DNA of 64,000 bases. Origin: Hyphomicrobium sp. (GTDB lineage Bacteria > Pseudomonadota > Alphaproteobacteria > Rhizobiales > Hyphomicrobiaceae). The stretch spans positions 124,001 to 188,000 of the forward strand of contig JAFWGI010000005.1 of assembly GCA_017512425.1 (NCBI GenBank), written 5' to 3'. A program made the translations under genes and the position numbers. Position 1 is the stretch's first letter. The number at the start of each line of letters is the position of its first letter. This document shows positions 9,333 to 19,034 of this stretch, piece after piece. Under the pieces are notes generated by a model. The model saw only the letters and a list, made by a program, of their open reading frames with translations, was not told the origin of the DNA and made no database searches.

Positions 9333-9491
9333 GTTGTAGAGACCTGTCTAAACGCTTCGAGGCCGCCTGACCGGCTGATCAAGCGACCTTGATTGGGCGC
9401 ACACCATCAAGACTGGATGCGCGCGTCAAGCATACCCTCAGGGTATTATCAATTTCCGCGCCGAAGCCGCGCGTTGGCGTGCAACGCCCGC

Positions 9492-10367
9492 TCAGCCGCC
9501 GCCGAGGCGCTGACGGATGTAATCGAGCTGATCGAAATTGCCGAACCGGATCAGCAGTTGGCCGCTTTCGCCAGACGCCCGCTTGATTTCGACTTTCAGG
9601 CCAAGAAGATCGCTCAGTTCCTTCTCGAAGGCTTTGGTGTCGGGGTCCTTGTCGCGCACCTTTTTGACAACGCCGACCTCCGGCTCGCCGCGGCCCTGAA
9701 CGAGCGCTTCGACTTCGCGGACGTTCAGATGTTCGGACACGATCCGCTGCGCCAGGGTCTCGGCGTCGTCGCGGCCGATCAGAGCGCGCGCATGCCCAGC
9801 GGTCAGCGCACCATTCTGTACGAGCGTTTGTACGCCCGTCGGCAGCTTTAATAAGCGCAGGGTGTTCGCGACGTGACTGCGGCTTTTGCCGATGATCTCC
9901 GACAGCTGCTCCTGATTGTAGTCGAAGCGTTCGATCAGATCGCGATAGCCAGCGGCTTCTTCGATCGCATTCAAATCCTGCCGCTGAACGTTTTCGATGA
10001 TCGCGAGTTCGAGCATCTCCTTGTCGGTCAGCTCGCGCACGATGACCGGCACCGTGTGGATGCCGGCCTTCAGCGACGCACGCCAGCGGCGCTCGCCGGC
10101 GACGATCTCGAACTCGCCCATCGCCTGCGCGCTCGGACGGACGATGATCGGCTGCACGAGACCTTTGGTTCGAATCGAATCCGCCAGCTCGGCCAGTTCC
10201 TCGTCGCGGAAATCCTTGCGCGGGTTAAGCGCGCTGGAACGCACCTGCGTAATCGGCACCATCCGCTGTTCGCCTTCCGGCGGCAGACGTCCGCCGTTCG
10301 GCGAGGGTTCACCAATCAGCGAGGCGAGGCCCCGGCCCAGGCGGCTTTTTGGCAAAGCGGAATTCAT
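9492..10367 (-). CDS. parB: Chromosome-partitioning protein ParB
   Basis: CTP-dependent DNA clamp that loads at parS and segregates the origin. From the ATG at 10367 (AAGGA about 12 nt upstream) it has 291 residues. An in-frame TTG at 10409 would add 14 residues without the usual KSRLGRGLASLIG opening. The CTP-binding box GERRWRA is at 91-97, preceded by NPRKDF and KGLVQPIIVRP; the parS-reading helix-turn-helix follows (QLSEIIGKSRSHVANTLRLLKLP, then ALTAGHARALIG), and the C-terminal dimer domain ends IRQRLGG. It is the last gene of the mnmE-mnmG-rsmG-parA-parB operon. Confidence 0.95.
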   Translation of the reverse strand: MNSALPKSRLGRGLASLIGEPSPNGGRLPPEGEQRMVPITQVRSSALNPRKDFRDEELAELADSIRTKGLVQPIIVRPSAQAMGEFEIVAGERRWRASLKAGIHTVPVIVRELTDKEMLELAIIENVQRQDLNAIEEAAGYRDLIERFDYNQEQLSEIIGKSRSHVANTLRLLKLPTGVQTLVQNGALTAGHARALIGRDDAETLAQRIVSEHLNVREVEALVQGRGEPEVGVVKKVRDKDPDTKAFEKELSDLLGLKVEIKRASGESGQLLIRFGNFDQLDYIRQRLGGG

Positions 10368-10431
10368 GGATTTCGCGTGTCCTTCGGATGCTTTTTGCTT
10401 TTCTACCAACGCGACATACTCTCAGACGTAT

Positions 10432-11283
10432 TCAGGCTGCCTTGAACCTGCGCTCGCGCTCGATGATCTCGGTCGCCAAGCGGATGTAGGCTTGGCTGCC
10501 AGCGCAGTCGTAATCGTAGAGCAGGATTGGCTTGCCGTGCGACGGCGCCTCGGCGACGCGCGTATTGCGCGGAATAACGGTCTCGTAGACCTTCGGACCG
10601 AAGAACGCGCGAACGTTGTCGGCGACTTCGCGCGACAGCGACGTGCGCTGATCGTGCATCGTCAGCACGACTCCTTGAATTTCCAATTGCGGATTGAGCG
10701 TGGCGCGGATCTGGTCGATCGTATCCTTGAGCTGCGAAATCCCTTCGAGCGCGAAGAACTCGCACTGCACGGGAACCAGCACGGCGTGTGCCGCGCTCAT
10801 CGCATTCAACGTCAAAACGTTGAGCGATGGCGGACAGTCGATCAGCACATATGAGAACGGCGCATCCTGGGGACGCGCGCGCTGTTGGCCAACAAGACCC
10901 GAAACGGCATCGCGCAATTTGAACGGCCGCGTGCCGTCGTTTGCCAGCGCCGCTTCCACGCCAACGAGATCGTTGTTCGCTGGCACGACGTAGAGCCCCG
11001 GAACCGCGGTTGCGAGGCTGGCATCGAGCATCGACGATTCGCCCGTCAGCACGTCATAGGACGTCCGCACGCGCGCTTCGGGTGAAATGCCAAGCCCGGT
11101 CGAAGCGTTGCCCTGGGGATCGAGGTCGAGCACCAGCACGCGCTCACCGACAGCGGCCAAAGCCGTTCCGAGATTGATGGCGGTCGTCGTTTTGCCGACG
11201 CCGCCCTTCTGATTCGCAATCGAGATGACGCGCGGACCATTCGATCCAGCAGGCCCACCCATTCCAGAAACATAGCCGGCCAC
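10432..11283 (-). CDS. parA: Chromosome-partitioning ATPase ParA (Soj)
   Basis: Walker-type ATPase that forms the gradient pulling ParB-parS complexes apart. The deviant Walker A motif KGGVGKTT and the SLNVLTLNAMSAAHAVLVPVQCEFFALEG segment typical of chromosomal ParA are clear. Start choice: a GTG at 11283 has GGAGG 9 nt upstream and gives 283 residues, with Walker A at 26-33. A GTG at 11343 (303 residues) and an ATG at 11262 (276 residues) are in-frame alternatives. It lies between rsmG and parB in the usual alphaproteobacterial order. Two parS-like sites lie 0.7 and 3.1 kb upstream. Confidence 0.95.
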   Translation of the reverse strand: MAGYVSGMGGPAGSNGPRVISIANQKGGVGKTTTAINLGTALAAVGERVLVLDLDPQGNASTGLGISPEARVRTSYDVLTGESSMLDASLATAVPGLYVVPANNDLVGVEAALANDGTRPFKLRDAVSGLVGQQRARPQDAPFSYVLIDCPPSLNVLTLNAMSAAHAVLVPVQCEFFALEGISQLKDTIDQIRATLNPQLEIQGVVLTMHDQRTSLSREVADNVRAFFGPKVYETVIPRNTRVAEAPSHGKPILLYDYDCAGSQAYIRLATEIIERERRFKAA

Positions 11284-11361
11284 GGGCCAAGCCCTCCGCT
11301 CTGAACGCTCCAACGCCAGACGCAAACTTACAAAAGAAAGCACGAGACAAGATCCCGCGAC

Positions 11362-12036
11362 TCAAACCTTGGCACGCAAACCCGACATCTTGACGATGCG
11401 GCCTGCGTCGTCCGTCACGCTTGGAAGCAACTGATACTCGAAATCCCAAGCCTTGAGCGCCTCGTTCAATTCCGAGGCAACATCACGGCCCTTCAAGAAC
11501 AACCCCATCGTTTCGCCGCTGAAATACGGCGCCACCCAGGACGCAAGCCGTGACAGCGGCGCTAATGCCCGCGCGGTCACGCATTGTACCTGCCCCACTT
11601 TAGCAGCTGTTTCAGGAAGTTCGATCCTGGCAGTGACGATCTCCACAGCAGTTCCGGTGGCGCGCGCCACTTCGCGCAGGAATGCGCACTTTCGGGTATC
11701 GCTTTCAATGAACGTGTGCCGTGTCCCGCCGCGTTCGCTGGCCATGATCGCCAGCACGAGGCCCGGAAACCCTGCGCCCGACCCAACATCGAGCCAATGG
11801 CCGCCTGCTAGAGGGGCGTGCGCGAAGAGCTGGGCGCTGTCGGCGAAATGCCGGTGCCAAACATCGTGGACCGTACTCGGCGCAACAAGGTTAATGGTCT
11901 TCTGCCAGCGCTTGAGCAACGCGGCGTAAGTCTCGAATTTTTCGACTGTTTCATGTGAAACGCCAAAAGCCGACTGAAATGCCTTGGCGCCATCGATCCG
12001 GGGGCCATCGATATGAATTGGCGGAGAAGCGGGCAT
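11362..12036 (-). CDS. rsmG: 16S rRNA (guanine-527-N7)-methyltransferase
   Basis: Methylates G527 of 16S rRNA using S-adenosylmethionine. It has 224 residues. The SAM-binding motif is WLDVGSGAGFPGLVLAI, and the upstream LLKRWQKTINLVAPSTVHDVWHRHFADSAQL segment is characteristic of RsmG/GidB. Its ATG shares one base with the mnmG stop (TGATG at 12034-12038), giving coupled translation. A parS-like sequence lies inside the coding region at 11947-11962. Confidence 0.95.
   Translation of the reverse strand: MPASPPIHIDGPRIDGAKAFQSAFGVSHETVEKFETYAALLKRWQKTINLVAPSTVHDVWHRHFADSAQLFAHAPLAGGHWLDVGSGAGFPGLVLAIMASERGGTRHTFIESDTRKCAFLREVARATGTAVEIVTARIELPETAAKVGQVQCVTARALAPLSRLASWVAPYFSGETMGLFLKGRDVASELNEALKAWDFEYQLLPSVTDDAGRIVKMSGLRAKV
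11947..11962. promoter_or_regulatory. parS-like ParB-binding site inside rsmG
   Basis: TGTTTCATGTGAAACG matches the established parS consensus TGTTTCACGTGAAACA at 14 of 16 positions. The near-palindrome lies within rsmG, 1.6 kb from parB. Bacterial parS sites are normally found near parAB and the origin, often inside genes. Confidence 0.75.
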
Positions 12037-13910
12037 CAGGCGGATTTGCGCTGGGTCTGCGCGGCCTTGAGCGCACCCAGCAGGGTCAGGATAGCCGCCG
12101 GCGTCATGCCCTCTATGCGGCCCGCCTGGGCGATCGTCGAGGGTTGCTGGCGCGCCAGCTTCAGGCGCAATTCGGCCGAAAGGCTCGGCAGTGCCGCATA
12201 GTCAAACCCGGCCGGAATAGCGATGGCCTCGTCACGGCGCACGGCCGCAACGTCCTCATCCTGTCGGCGAACGTAGGCGGCGTACTTGGCGTCGATTTCG
12301 AGCTGACACGCCGCCTGATTCGGTAGATTGCGCAATTCCGGCCAGATGGCCGCCAGGTGCCCCATGCCGACGTTCGGAAACGCCAGCAGCTCAAATGCCG
12401 TCCGGCGCCGGCCGTCGCGGTTGAGCGCCAATCCGTGCTTGACGGCTTCGGTCGGCGTAATATTGAGTTGGTTCAGCAAGTTAAGGCCATCGGCGAGGGC
12501 TGTCGCTTTGGCGGCATAGTCGACGGACCGGCGCGCGCCAATGACGCTAACCGCCTCCCCAACCGGCGTGAGGCGCTGATCGGCATTGTCAGCGCGGAGC
12601 TTCAGCCGGAACTCGGCGCGCGACGTGAACATGCGATAGGGTTCGGACACGCCGCGCGTAACGAGGTCGTCGATCATCACGCCGAGGTAGCCGTCGGTGC
12701 GCGAAACCGCGAAGTCGGCAGCCGCCCCGCCGGCGAGCCGCGCCGCGTTGATTCCGGCGGCCAGACCCTGGGCGCCCGCTTCTTCATACCCGGTGGTACC
12801 GTTGATCTGGCCGGCAAGGAACAGCCCCGGCAGGCGCTTGACTTCCAGCGCATGGGTCAGTTCGCGGGGATCGACGTAGTCGTATTCGATGGCATAGCCC
12901 GGGCGCCGGATCACAACGTTTTCCAGCCCCGGCATCGTCTTCAAGAACGCTGCCTGGACGTCAACCGGCAACGACGTCGAGACGCCATTCGGATAGATCG
13001 TGTCGTCGTCGAGACCTTCCGGTTCGAGGAAAATCTGGTGCGAAGCGCGGTCGGCAAAGCGCACGACCTTATCTTCGATCGACGGACAATAGCGCGGCCC
13101 AACGCTGCCGATCTGACCGGAATACATCGGCGAGCGGCCTAGATTAGCGCGGATAATGTCGTGCGTTGCGGCGGTCGTCCGCGTGATGCCGCAGGCGATC
13201 TGCGGCGTCGTAATCCGGTCGTTCAGGAACGAGAAGGGCACCGGCTCATCATCAGCCGCCTGCATTTCGAGGCCTGACCAGTCGATGCTTTTGCCGTCGA
13301 GGCGCGCCGGGGTTCCCGTCTTTAGGCGGCCGAGCGTCAGGCCCAGCGCATAAAGCCGGTCCGATAGCTTGAGAGCGGGTGCTTCGCCCGCGCGGCCTGC
13401 CGGGATCTGCTGTTCGCCCATATGGATCAGGCCGTTGAGGAACGTGCCCGTCGTCAGCACGACCGCGGCTGCGTCGAGCTGCTGACCAGCGCCTGCAATG
13501 ACCCCCGCAACGCGATTGTCCGTCACGATCAGGTCTTCGACGCCGCCTTCCAGCACTGTCAGGTTAGCCGTTTCTGCGATGGCCGCCTGCATGGCCTGCC
13601 GGTAGAGCTTGCGGTCGGCCTGGGTTCTGGGGCCATGCACCGCCGGGCCCTTTGAGCGATTGAGCAGGCGGAATTGAATGCCGGCCTGGTCGGCGACCCG
13701 GCCCATCAGGCCGTCGAGGGCGTCGATTTCGCGGACCAGATGGCCCTTGCCGAGGCCGCCGATCGCCGGATTGCACGACATCTCGCCGATGGTGTCGGCG
13801 CGATGGGTCACCAGCGCGGTGCGCGCGCCCATGCGTGCGGCGGCCGCAGCGGCCTCGCATCCGGCGTGTCCGCCGCCGACAACAATGACATCGTACCGTG
13901 TGCTGGCCAT
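12036..13910 (-). CDS. mnmG: tRNA uridine-5-carboxymethylaminomethyl synthesis enzyme MnmG
   Basis: FAD protein that with MnmE installs the (carboxymethyl)aminomethyl group on wobble uridine-34 of several tRNAs. It has 624 residues. The FAD-binding GGGHAG is at residues 12-17, followed by [22 protein letters not shown], a signature of the family; [21 protein letters not shown] and [16 protein letters not shown] ([10 protein letters not shown]) segments follow, then the C-terminal helical MnmE-binding domain. It sits between mnmE and rsmG on the same strand, separated from mnmE by 122 bases. Confidence 0.96.
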   Translation of the reverse strand: MASTRYDVIVVGGGHAGCEAAAAAARMGARTALVTHRADTIGEMSCNPAIGGLGKGHLVREIDALDGLMGRVADQAGIQFRLLNRSKGPAVHGPRTQADRKLYRQAMQAAIAETANLTVLEGGVEDLIVTDNRVAGVIAGAGQQLDAAAVVLTTGTFLNGLIHMGEQQIPAGRAGEAPALKLSDRLYALGLTLGRLKTGTPARLDGKSIDWSGLEMQAADDEPVPFSFLNDRITTPQIACGITRTTAATHDIIRANLGRSPMYSGQIGSVGPRYCPSIEDKVVRFADRASHQIFLEPEGLDDDTIYPNGVSTSLPVDVQAAFLKTMPGLENVVIRRPGYAIEYDYVDPRELTHALEVKRLPGLFLAGQINGTTGYEEAGAQGLAAGINAARLAGGAAADFAVSRTDGYLGVMIDDLVTRGVSEPYRMFTSRAEFRLKLRADNADQRLTPVGEAVSVIGARRSVDYAAKATALADGLNLLNQLNITPTEAVKHGLALNRDGRRRTAFELLAFPNVGMGHLAAIWPELRNLPNQAACQLEIDAKYAAYVRRQDEDVAAVRRDEAIAIPAGFDYAALPSLSAELRLKLARQQPSTIAQAGRIEGMTPAAILTLLGALKAAQTQRKSA

Positions 13911-14032
13911 GCGGCCTGCCTATCCTTCGGAGGGGCGAAACGACGTGGGCCCGGGAACTCAGGGGAAGGCCGGACCATATCCGAGACCCGTGACGACTTC
14001 CAGGCACAAGCCGTCGCGATTGGCCGGTAAAG

Positions 14033-15358
14033 CTACTTGCCGATGCAGAACCGCGAGAAGATCGTGCCGAGCACGTCCTCGACGTCGACGCGCCCGGTGA
14101 TGCGTCCCAGCGCGTGCGCCGCGCGGCGGACATCCTCGGCGCGCAATTCCAGATCGTCGGCCGAGCCGATCAGGAAGTCTTGAAGGCTCTGCGAGGCCGA
14201 CTCGACCAGCCCGCGATGCCGCGCCTGGGCAACGGCCGGCATCGCCGCCGGATCATCGGAACTTGTCATCGCGCGTTTGGCGCGGCGTGCGATCTCACCG
14301 GTCAGCTCGGCTAGGCCTGCGCCCGTCTTGGCCGAGATGGCCAGATCTGACCCGGCGCCCGCCGCCGACTCGAGATCGATTTTGGTGCGGACCGCAAGCA
14401 AAGTTTCACGTGAAATTTCGCTTGGCGGCGAATCGAGTCCGGTTTCGCTGAGCCAGACGTTGAGGTCGGCCGCGCGGGCCGCGGCGAGGGTTCGGCGGAT
14501 GCCTTCCCGCTCTATTGCGCCCTCTGTCTCCCGGATGCCTGCGGTGTCGGTGACGATGACCGGATACCCTTCGAGATCGAGGCCGACTTCGATGACGTCG
14601 CGGGTCGTGCCCGCTTCCTCAGAAACGATCGCGGCGTCCCGCCGGGCGAGCGCGTTGAGCAGGCTCGATTTGCCGGCGTTCGGCGCGCCGACCAACACGA
14701 CGCGAAAGCCGTCCCTTAGAATCTCCCCGCGATGCCCGTCGTTCAAGTGCCGCGCCAGGTCGTCAGCCAGCGGCTGAGCACGCTCGCGGGCGGCCTCGAA
14801 CGACGACGCCGAGACATCGCCTTCGTCGGAGAAATCAATGGCGGCCTCGGTCAGCGCCGCGATTTCGATGAGGCGCGTACGCCAACCCTCATAAAGAGTC
14901 GAAAGCTGGCTGCCGGACTGCAGCGCGAAGTGGCGCTGGGCATCCGTTTCGGCGTCGACGAGGTCAGCAAGGCTTTCGACCTCGACGAGGTTCAGTTTGC
15001 CGTGATCGAACGCGCGGCGCGCAAACTCGCCGGGATCCGCCATCCGGCAATCGGGCACGGTCGCGAGCGCATCGAGCACAGCGCGAACGACCGCTCGGCC
15101 ACCGTGCACCTGGAACTCGACCACGTCTTCGCCGGTTTCACTGTTCGGCCCGGCAAAAAACACGACGACCGCGCGATCAAGGAGGGCGTTCGTTGTCGGG
15201 TGGACGATGCGCCGGAAGGCTGCGCGGCGATCGCCAATTTCGGGCGAAGCCATGGTGTGCATCAACTCTCGAACGGCCGGGCCCGAAACGCGGATGACGG
15301 CGACGCCGGCTTTGCCGGGTCCGCTCGAGAGCGCAAAGATCGTCGTACCAACTGCCAT
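14033..15358 (-). CDS. mnmE: tRNA modification GTPase MnmE
   Basis: Partner of MnmG. From the ATG at 15358 it has 441 residues and begins with the family's [23 protein letters not shown]; an upstream in-frame start at 15403 would add 15 atypical residues. The N-terminal formyl-tetrahydrofolate-binding domain is followed by a helical domain holding a G domain: [12 protein letters not shown] (G1), GTTRD (G2), DTAG (G3) and a TKID (G4). The C-terminus ends in the catalytic CIGK. It is the first gene of the leftward operon and is divergent from the DUF255 gene. A parS-like site lies within it. Confidence 0.96.
   Translation of the reverse strand: MAVGTTIFALSSGPGKAGVAVIRVSGPAVRELMHTMASPEIGDRRAAFRRIVHPTTNALLDRAVVVFFAGPNSETGEDVVEFQVHGGRAVVRAVLDALATVPDCRMADPGEFARRAFDHGKLNLVEVESLADLVDAETDAQRHFALQSGSQLSTLYEGWRTRLIEIAALTEAAIDFSDEGDVSASSFEAARERAQPLADDLARHLNDGHRGEILRDGFRVVLVGAPNAGKSSLLNALARRDAAIVSEEAGTTRDVIEVGLDLEGYPVIVTDTAGIRETEGAIEREGIRRTLAAARAADLNVWLSETGLDSPPSEISRETLLAVRTKIDLESAAGAGSDLAISAKTGAGLAELTGEIARRAKRAMTSSDDPAAMPAVAQARHRGLVESASQSLQDFLIGSADDLELRAEDVRRAAHALGRITGRVDVEDVLGTIFSRFCIGK
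14403..14418. promoter_or_regulatory. parS-like ParB-binding site inside mnmE
   Basis: AGTTTCACGTGAAATT contains the full central GTTTCACGTGAAA of parS and matches 13 of 16 consensus positions. It lies in the G-domain coding region of mnmE, 2.5 kb from the rsmG site. Confidence 0.7.
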
Positions 15359-15414
15359 GCGGTTCGCGTACCGGTAGACGTCAACAAGCGCAACCCAATC
15401 CAATGGGACCCTTA

Positions 15415-17466
15415 ATGTCCGAAAATCGCCTCGTACAAGAGACCAGTCCGTATTTGCTTCAGCACAAAGACAACCCTGTGCACTGGTGGGCCTGGGGACC
15501 GCAGGCGCTGGCCGAAGCCAAGCGCACTGGCAAACCGATCCTGCTCTCCGTTGGCTACGCGGCTTGCCACTGGTGCCATGTGATGGCGCACGAAAGCTTC
15601 GAGGATAACGCGACGGCCGGCGTCATGAACGACCTCTTCGTCAATATCAAAGTCGATCGCGAAGAACGGCCCGACATCGATGCGATCTACATGGCGGCGC
15701 TGCATCGGCTCGGCGAACAGGGCGGCTGGCCGCTGACGATGTTTCTCGACAGCGACGCGCGTCCGTTTTGGGGCGGCACGTATTTTCCAAAACAACAAGG
15801 GTATGGCCGGCCGGCCTTCGTGCACGTTCTGCTGCGCATCGCCGAGGCATATCAAAATCAGCCTGAGCAAGTGCGTTCGAATGCCGAGCGCATCATGGAG
15901 TCTCTGAACGAACAAACTGGGCCGCGCCCCGAGTTCGAGGTCAGCGATGCAATCGTTCGCGAGCTCGTCTCGAAGCTCGCTGGCGCTGTCGATCAAGACC
16001 ACGGGGGACTTTCGGGCGCGCCGAAATTTCCGCAGTGGAATATCTTCTGGCTGCTCTGGCGCGGTGCGATCCGTTTCGACGACTCGGCTGCACGCCAATC
16101 CGTTCTGACGACGCTGACGCACATTTGTCAGGGCGGGATCTACGATCATCTCGGCGGCGGGTTCGCACGTTATGCTGTCGACGAGCGTTGGCTCGTGCCG
16201 CACTTCGAGAAGATGCTCTACGACAATGCGCTACTGATCGACCTGCTGACAGAAGCCTGGCGCGAAACGCAGCACTCGCTTTATGCCGAGCGCATCAGCG
16301 AAACCGTCTATTGGTTGAAGCGCGAAATGATCGCCGAGGGCGGCGGGTTCGCGGCGTCCCTCGATGCCGACAGCGAAGGCGAAGAAGGCAAGTTCTACAT
16401 CTGGTCAGATGGCGAGATCGCGGATGTGCTCGGCGAGGACGACGCCGTATTTTTCAATCACGTGTACGACGTCACGTTCGAGGGGAACTTCGAGGGTCAC
16501 AACATTTTAAATCGGCTCAACAGCCTGGAGCGCTTGAGCGCAGCGGACGAACAGCGCCTCGCCGACATGCGCGCCAAACTATTCGAACGCCGCGCACCGC
16601 GCGTGCGCCCCGGTTGGGACGACAAGGTGCTCGCCGACTGGAACGGTCTGATGATCGCGGCTATGGCGCGCGCGTCGGTGGTGTTCGAGAAACCTGAGTG
16701 GCTCGAGCTGGCGCAAAATGCTTTCGCATTCGTCAGTGAAAAGATGTCGGCGTCGGATGGCGGTTCGGATGGCCGGCTCTGGCATGCCGCCCGCGCGGGC
16801 TCTGCTAAAGCGCCAGCGACGGCATCGGATTACGCCAACATGATTTGGGGCGCGTTGCGGCTCTACGAAGTAACGGGCAATGCCGGCTACCTCGCCAGCG
16901 CCGAGCGCTGGACGGCAACGCTTGATCGGCACTACTGGGATACGGAAGCGGGCGGATATTTCACATCTGCCGATGACACGAGCGACGTCGTCGTGCGCCT
17001 CAAATCGGCGTCCGACGATGCGGTGCCGAGCGCTAACACAATTCAGCTTTCGAATTTGATCACGCTTGCTGCGCTGACGGGCAACGCCGAATTCGACAAG
17101 CGCGCCCGCGACATGATCCTGGCGTTCAGCGGCGCCGTCGCAAGCCGCCCAATCGGACATTGCGGATTTCTGGCCGCGACGCTTGATATTGATGCGCTTA
17201 TACAAGTCAAAATTCCGGCCGGCGATGATAGTCAGCTGCTGACACAGACGCTGCACAACCTGTCGTTGCCGGGCGCCGCCGAATTCGCCGCATCAGCGAA
17301 CACTGTTCACACGAACGCAATGCGTGATAATGTTGCCTCCGCAAGTCGGGCCTCAGGCGCGGTTATTTGTATCGGCATGCGGTGTTTGGAACCGATTACC
17401 GAACCGATTGCCTTCGCGACGCGTCTTACTGAGACACGTTCTGCTCAACTGAAGTCTGCGGTTTGA
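15415..17466 (+). CDS. Thioredoxin-fold DUF255 protein (YyaL/SSP411 family)
   Basis: Large cytosolic protein with an N-terminal thioredoxin-like domain and a C-terminal (alpha/alpha)6 glycosidase-like barrel. From the ATG at 15415 it has 683 residues; GGGA lies about 9 nt upstream, while an in-frame ATG at 15403 has none. The opening [21 protein letters not shown] and the CHWCH motif (Cys51, Cys54) are diagnostic of the family (YyaL in Bacillus, SPATA20 in mammals). The role is poorly known; a link to protein or redox homeostasis is often assumed. It and the next gene separate mnmE from rho, which are usually neighbours in this region. Confidence 0.9.
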   Translation: MSENRLVQETSPYLLQHKDNPVHWWAWGPQALAEAKRTGKPILLSVGYAACHWCHVMAHESFEDNATAGVMNDLFVNIKVDREERPDIDAIYMAALHRLGEQGGWPLTMFLDSDARPFWGGTYFPKQQGYGRPAFVHVLLRIAEAYQNQPEQVRSNAERIMESLNEQTGPRPEFEVSDAIVRELVSKLAGAVDQDHGGLSGAPKFPQWNIFWLLWRGAIRFDDSAARQSVLTTLTHICQGGIYDHLGGGFARYAVDERWLVPHFEKMLYDNALLIDLLTEAWRETQHSLYAERISETVYWLKREMIAEGGGFAASLDADSEGEEGKFYIWSDGEIADVLGEDDAVFFNHVYDVTFEGNFEGHNILNRLNSLERLSAADEQRLADMRAKLFERRAPRVRPGWDDKVLADWNGLMIAAMARASVVFEKPEWLELAQNAFAFVSEKMSASDGGSDGRLWHAARAGSAKAPATASDYANMIWGALRLYEVTGNAGYLASAERWTATLDRHYWDTEAGGYFTSADDTSDVVVRLKSASDDAVPSANTIQLSNLITLAALTGNAEFDKRARDMILAFSGAVASRPIGHCGFLAATLDIDALIQVKIPAGDDSQLLTQTLHNLSLPGAAEFAASANTVHTNAMRDNVASASRASGAVICIGMRCLEPITEPIAFATRLTETRSAQLKSAV

Positions 17467-17486
17467 TCGTTTACCGTAATGATAGG

Positions 17487-17500
17487 TTTGATGAATCAAA
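17487..17500. promoter_or_regulatory. TTTGAT-GA-ATCAAA inverted repeat upstream of the desaturase gene
   Basis: Perfect 6-bp arms TTTGAT (17487-17492) and ATCAAA (17495-17500) with a 2-base spacer. It lies 78 bases upstream of the desaturase start, and a TTGACG follows at 17521. The spacing is not the 4 bases of an FNR box. It is a possible operator for the desaturase gene, with weak support. Confidence 0.3.
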
Positions 17501-17577
17501 TTGCGGAATGACAATGTTTGTTGACGACCAGGATGCTTAGTTTGCGTCGTATTTGAGTCACTTGGAGACGAGTTGTA

Positions 17578-18960
17578 ATGACCGCTGCACCGGCCGCAGT
17601 CCGGTTACACGCCGCCGCCGTTGAGACACCATCACGCGCGCCGCGTTATTCGGCTGCTGAAATTCAAAAGCTCAAAGAGCGCGATAACATCACGAACATT
17701 GGCCACCTCGGGCTTGTGTATGCGGTGATGGCTGTGACCATCATCGGCGCGGTGTGGTGCTACCACGCCGTGTTCACTGGCGCGATTTCTTGGCTCTGGA
17801 CGATACCCGTCACGATCCTGGCGATTGTCTCGATGGGCGCGTCGCAACATCAGCTCGGCGGCGCGATCCACGAAGGCACGCACTACATGCTGTTCGCCGA
17901 CAAGCGCGTCAGCGAACTCGCGTCCGACTGGCTCGCAGCATTTCCGATTTATACGTCGACCTATGCGTTCCGCCTGCATCACCTGGCGCATCATCAGTTC
18001 GTCAACGATCCAGAGCGCGACCCCAATTTCGATCAAGCGAAGGAAAGCGGCCATTGGCTAGACTTCCCGGTTGCGCATATCGACTTCTTGCGTGCCGTCG
18101 TCCGGCTGTTGTGGTTGCCGAACACGATCCGCTACATCGTGGCCCGCGCGAAATATAGCGCCATCGGCGTCGATACAAATCCATATGCCGACACGAAGCG
18201 CAACGGCTCACCGTGGGCAATCCGCAATGGCGTGCTGTTCGCGGTGCTATCGCCGGCGATCATCATTCCGCTTGTCGCCGCTGGACATCACCTGATTGCG
18301 CTCGCCACACTTGGCGTGATGTGGGTTGCGATCACGGCATACTATCTCGCAATCCCCGACGATCACTTCGCGCAGAGCAAGATCGATCCCGTCATTTCGC
18401 ACCGCGCAACCGCGATCGGCCGCATGACGTGGCTCGGGATCGTCTATAGCTTGCTGACTTACGCCGAATACGCGACCGGCGCGCCAGCGTGGGGCTACTA
18501 TGGCCTGCTCTGGATCTTGCCGCTGTTCACAACGTTCCCGCTGTTCATGATCCTTCGCGAGTGGCTTCAGCACGGAAACGCCGACCGCGGCCGCCTGACG
18601 AATTCGCGCGTGATCCTCGAACACAATCCGCTGACGCGCTATGCGGTCTATCCGTGGGGCATGGACTACCACCTGCCGCACCATCTTTTCGCGTCAGTGC
18701 CGCACTACAAACTGAAGCAACTGCATGACGTGCTGTTGCGCGATCCGGAGTATCGCGAAAAAGGCGTGATCGTCGAAGGATGGTCGAAGCCAAACGCCAG
18801 CGGGTTGCCAACGATCCTCGATGTTCTCGGCCCGGAATACGCCGGCACATCGACCGAGAAACATGTCGACGACGCAACGCTCGAAATGGCGAGCGTCAAC
18901 GATAAGGCGGGCGTACAGCGCCACATCGATCAGTCGCGGAAAACCGAAACGCTGCACTGA
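17578..18960 (+). CDS. Membrane fatty-acid desaturase
   Basis: Integral-membrane di-iron desaturase/hydroxylase superfamily protein, 460 residues, which would introduce a double bond or hydroxyl into an acyl chain using O2. Three histidine boxes are present: HEGTH at 98-102, HHLAHH at 134-139 and HLPHH at 365-369. Hydrophobic segments lie around 45-60, 65-85, 215-240 and 275-310, and a variable soluble tail follows the last box. The ATG has GGAGACGAG shortly upstream. It is monocistronic, ending at a bidirectional terminator before rho. The exact regiospecificity, or a carotenoid or sphingolipid substrate, cannot be settled here. Confidence 0.85.
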   Translation: MTAAPAAVRLHAAAVETPSRAPRYSAAEIQKLKERDNITNIGHLGLVYAVMAVTIIGAVWCYHAVFTGAISWLWTIPVTILAIVSMGASQHQLGGAIHEGTHYMLFADKRVSELASDWLAAFPIYTSTYAFRLHHLAHHQFVNDPERDPNFDQAKESGHWLDFPVAHIDFLRAVVRLLWLPNTIRYIVARAKYSAIGVDTNPYADTKRNGSPWAIRNGVLFAVLSPAIIIPLVAAGHHLIALATLGVMWVAITAYYLAIPDDHFAQSKIDPVISHRATAIGRMTWLGIVYSLLTYAEYATGAPAWGYYGLLWILPLFTTFPLFMILREWLQHGNADRGRLTNSRVILEHNPLTRYAVYPWGMDYHLPHHLFASVPHYKLKQLHDVLLRDPEYREKGVIVEGWSKPNASGLPTILDVLGPEYAGTSTEKHVDDATLEMASVNDKAGVQRHIDQSRKTETLH

Positions 18961-18981
18961 GCTGATCAAAGCCATTGAACA

Positions 18982-19012
18982 AAAAAGGCCGCTTCGATGA
19001 AGCGGCCTTTTT
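18982..19012. terminator. Bidirectional terminator between desaturase gene and rho
   Basis: Stem GGCCGCTTC / GAAGCGGCC with a GAT loop, flanked by an A-run on the left and a T-run on the right. It therefore works as an intrinsic terminator on both strands, serving the desaturase gene (+) and rho (-). Confidence 0.92.
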
Positions 19013-19034
19013 CATTGCTTATCTCGTAGCTCGT

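Noticed and set aside
17487..17500. TTTGAT/ATCAAA as an FNR/FixK box
   Set aside because: The arms are 2 bases apart, not the 4 needed for TTGAT-N4-ATCAA.
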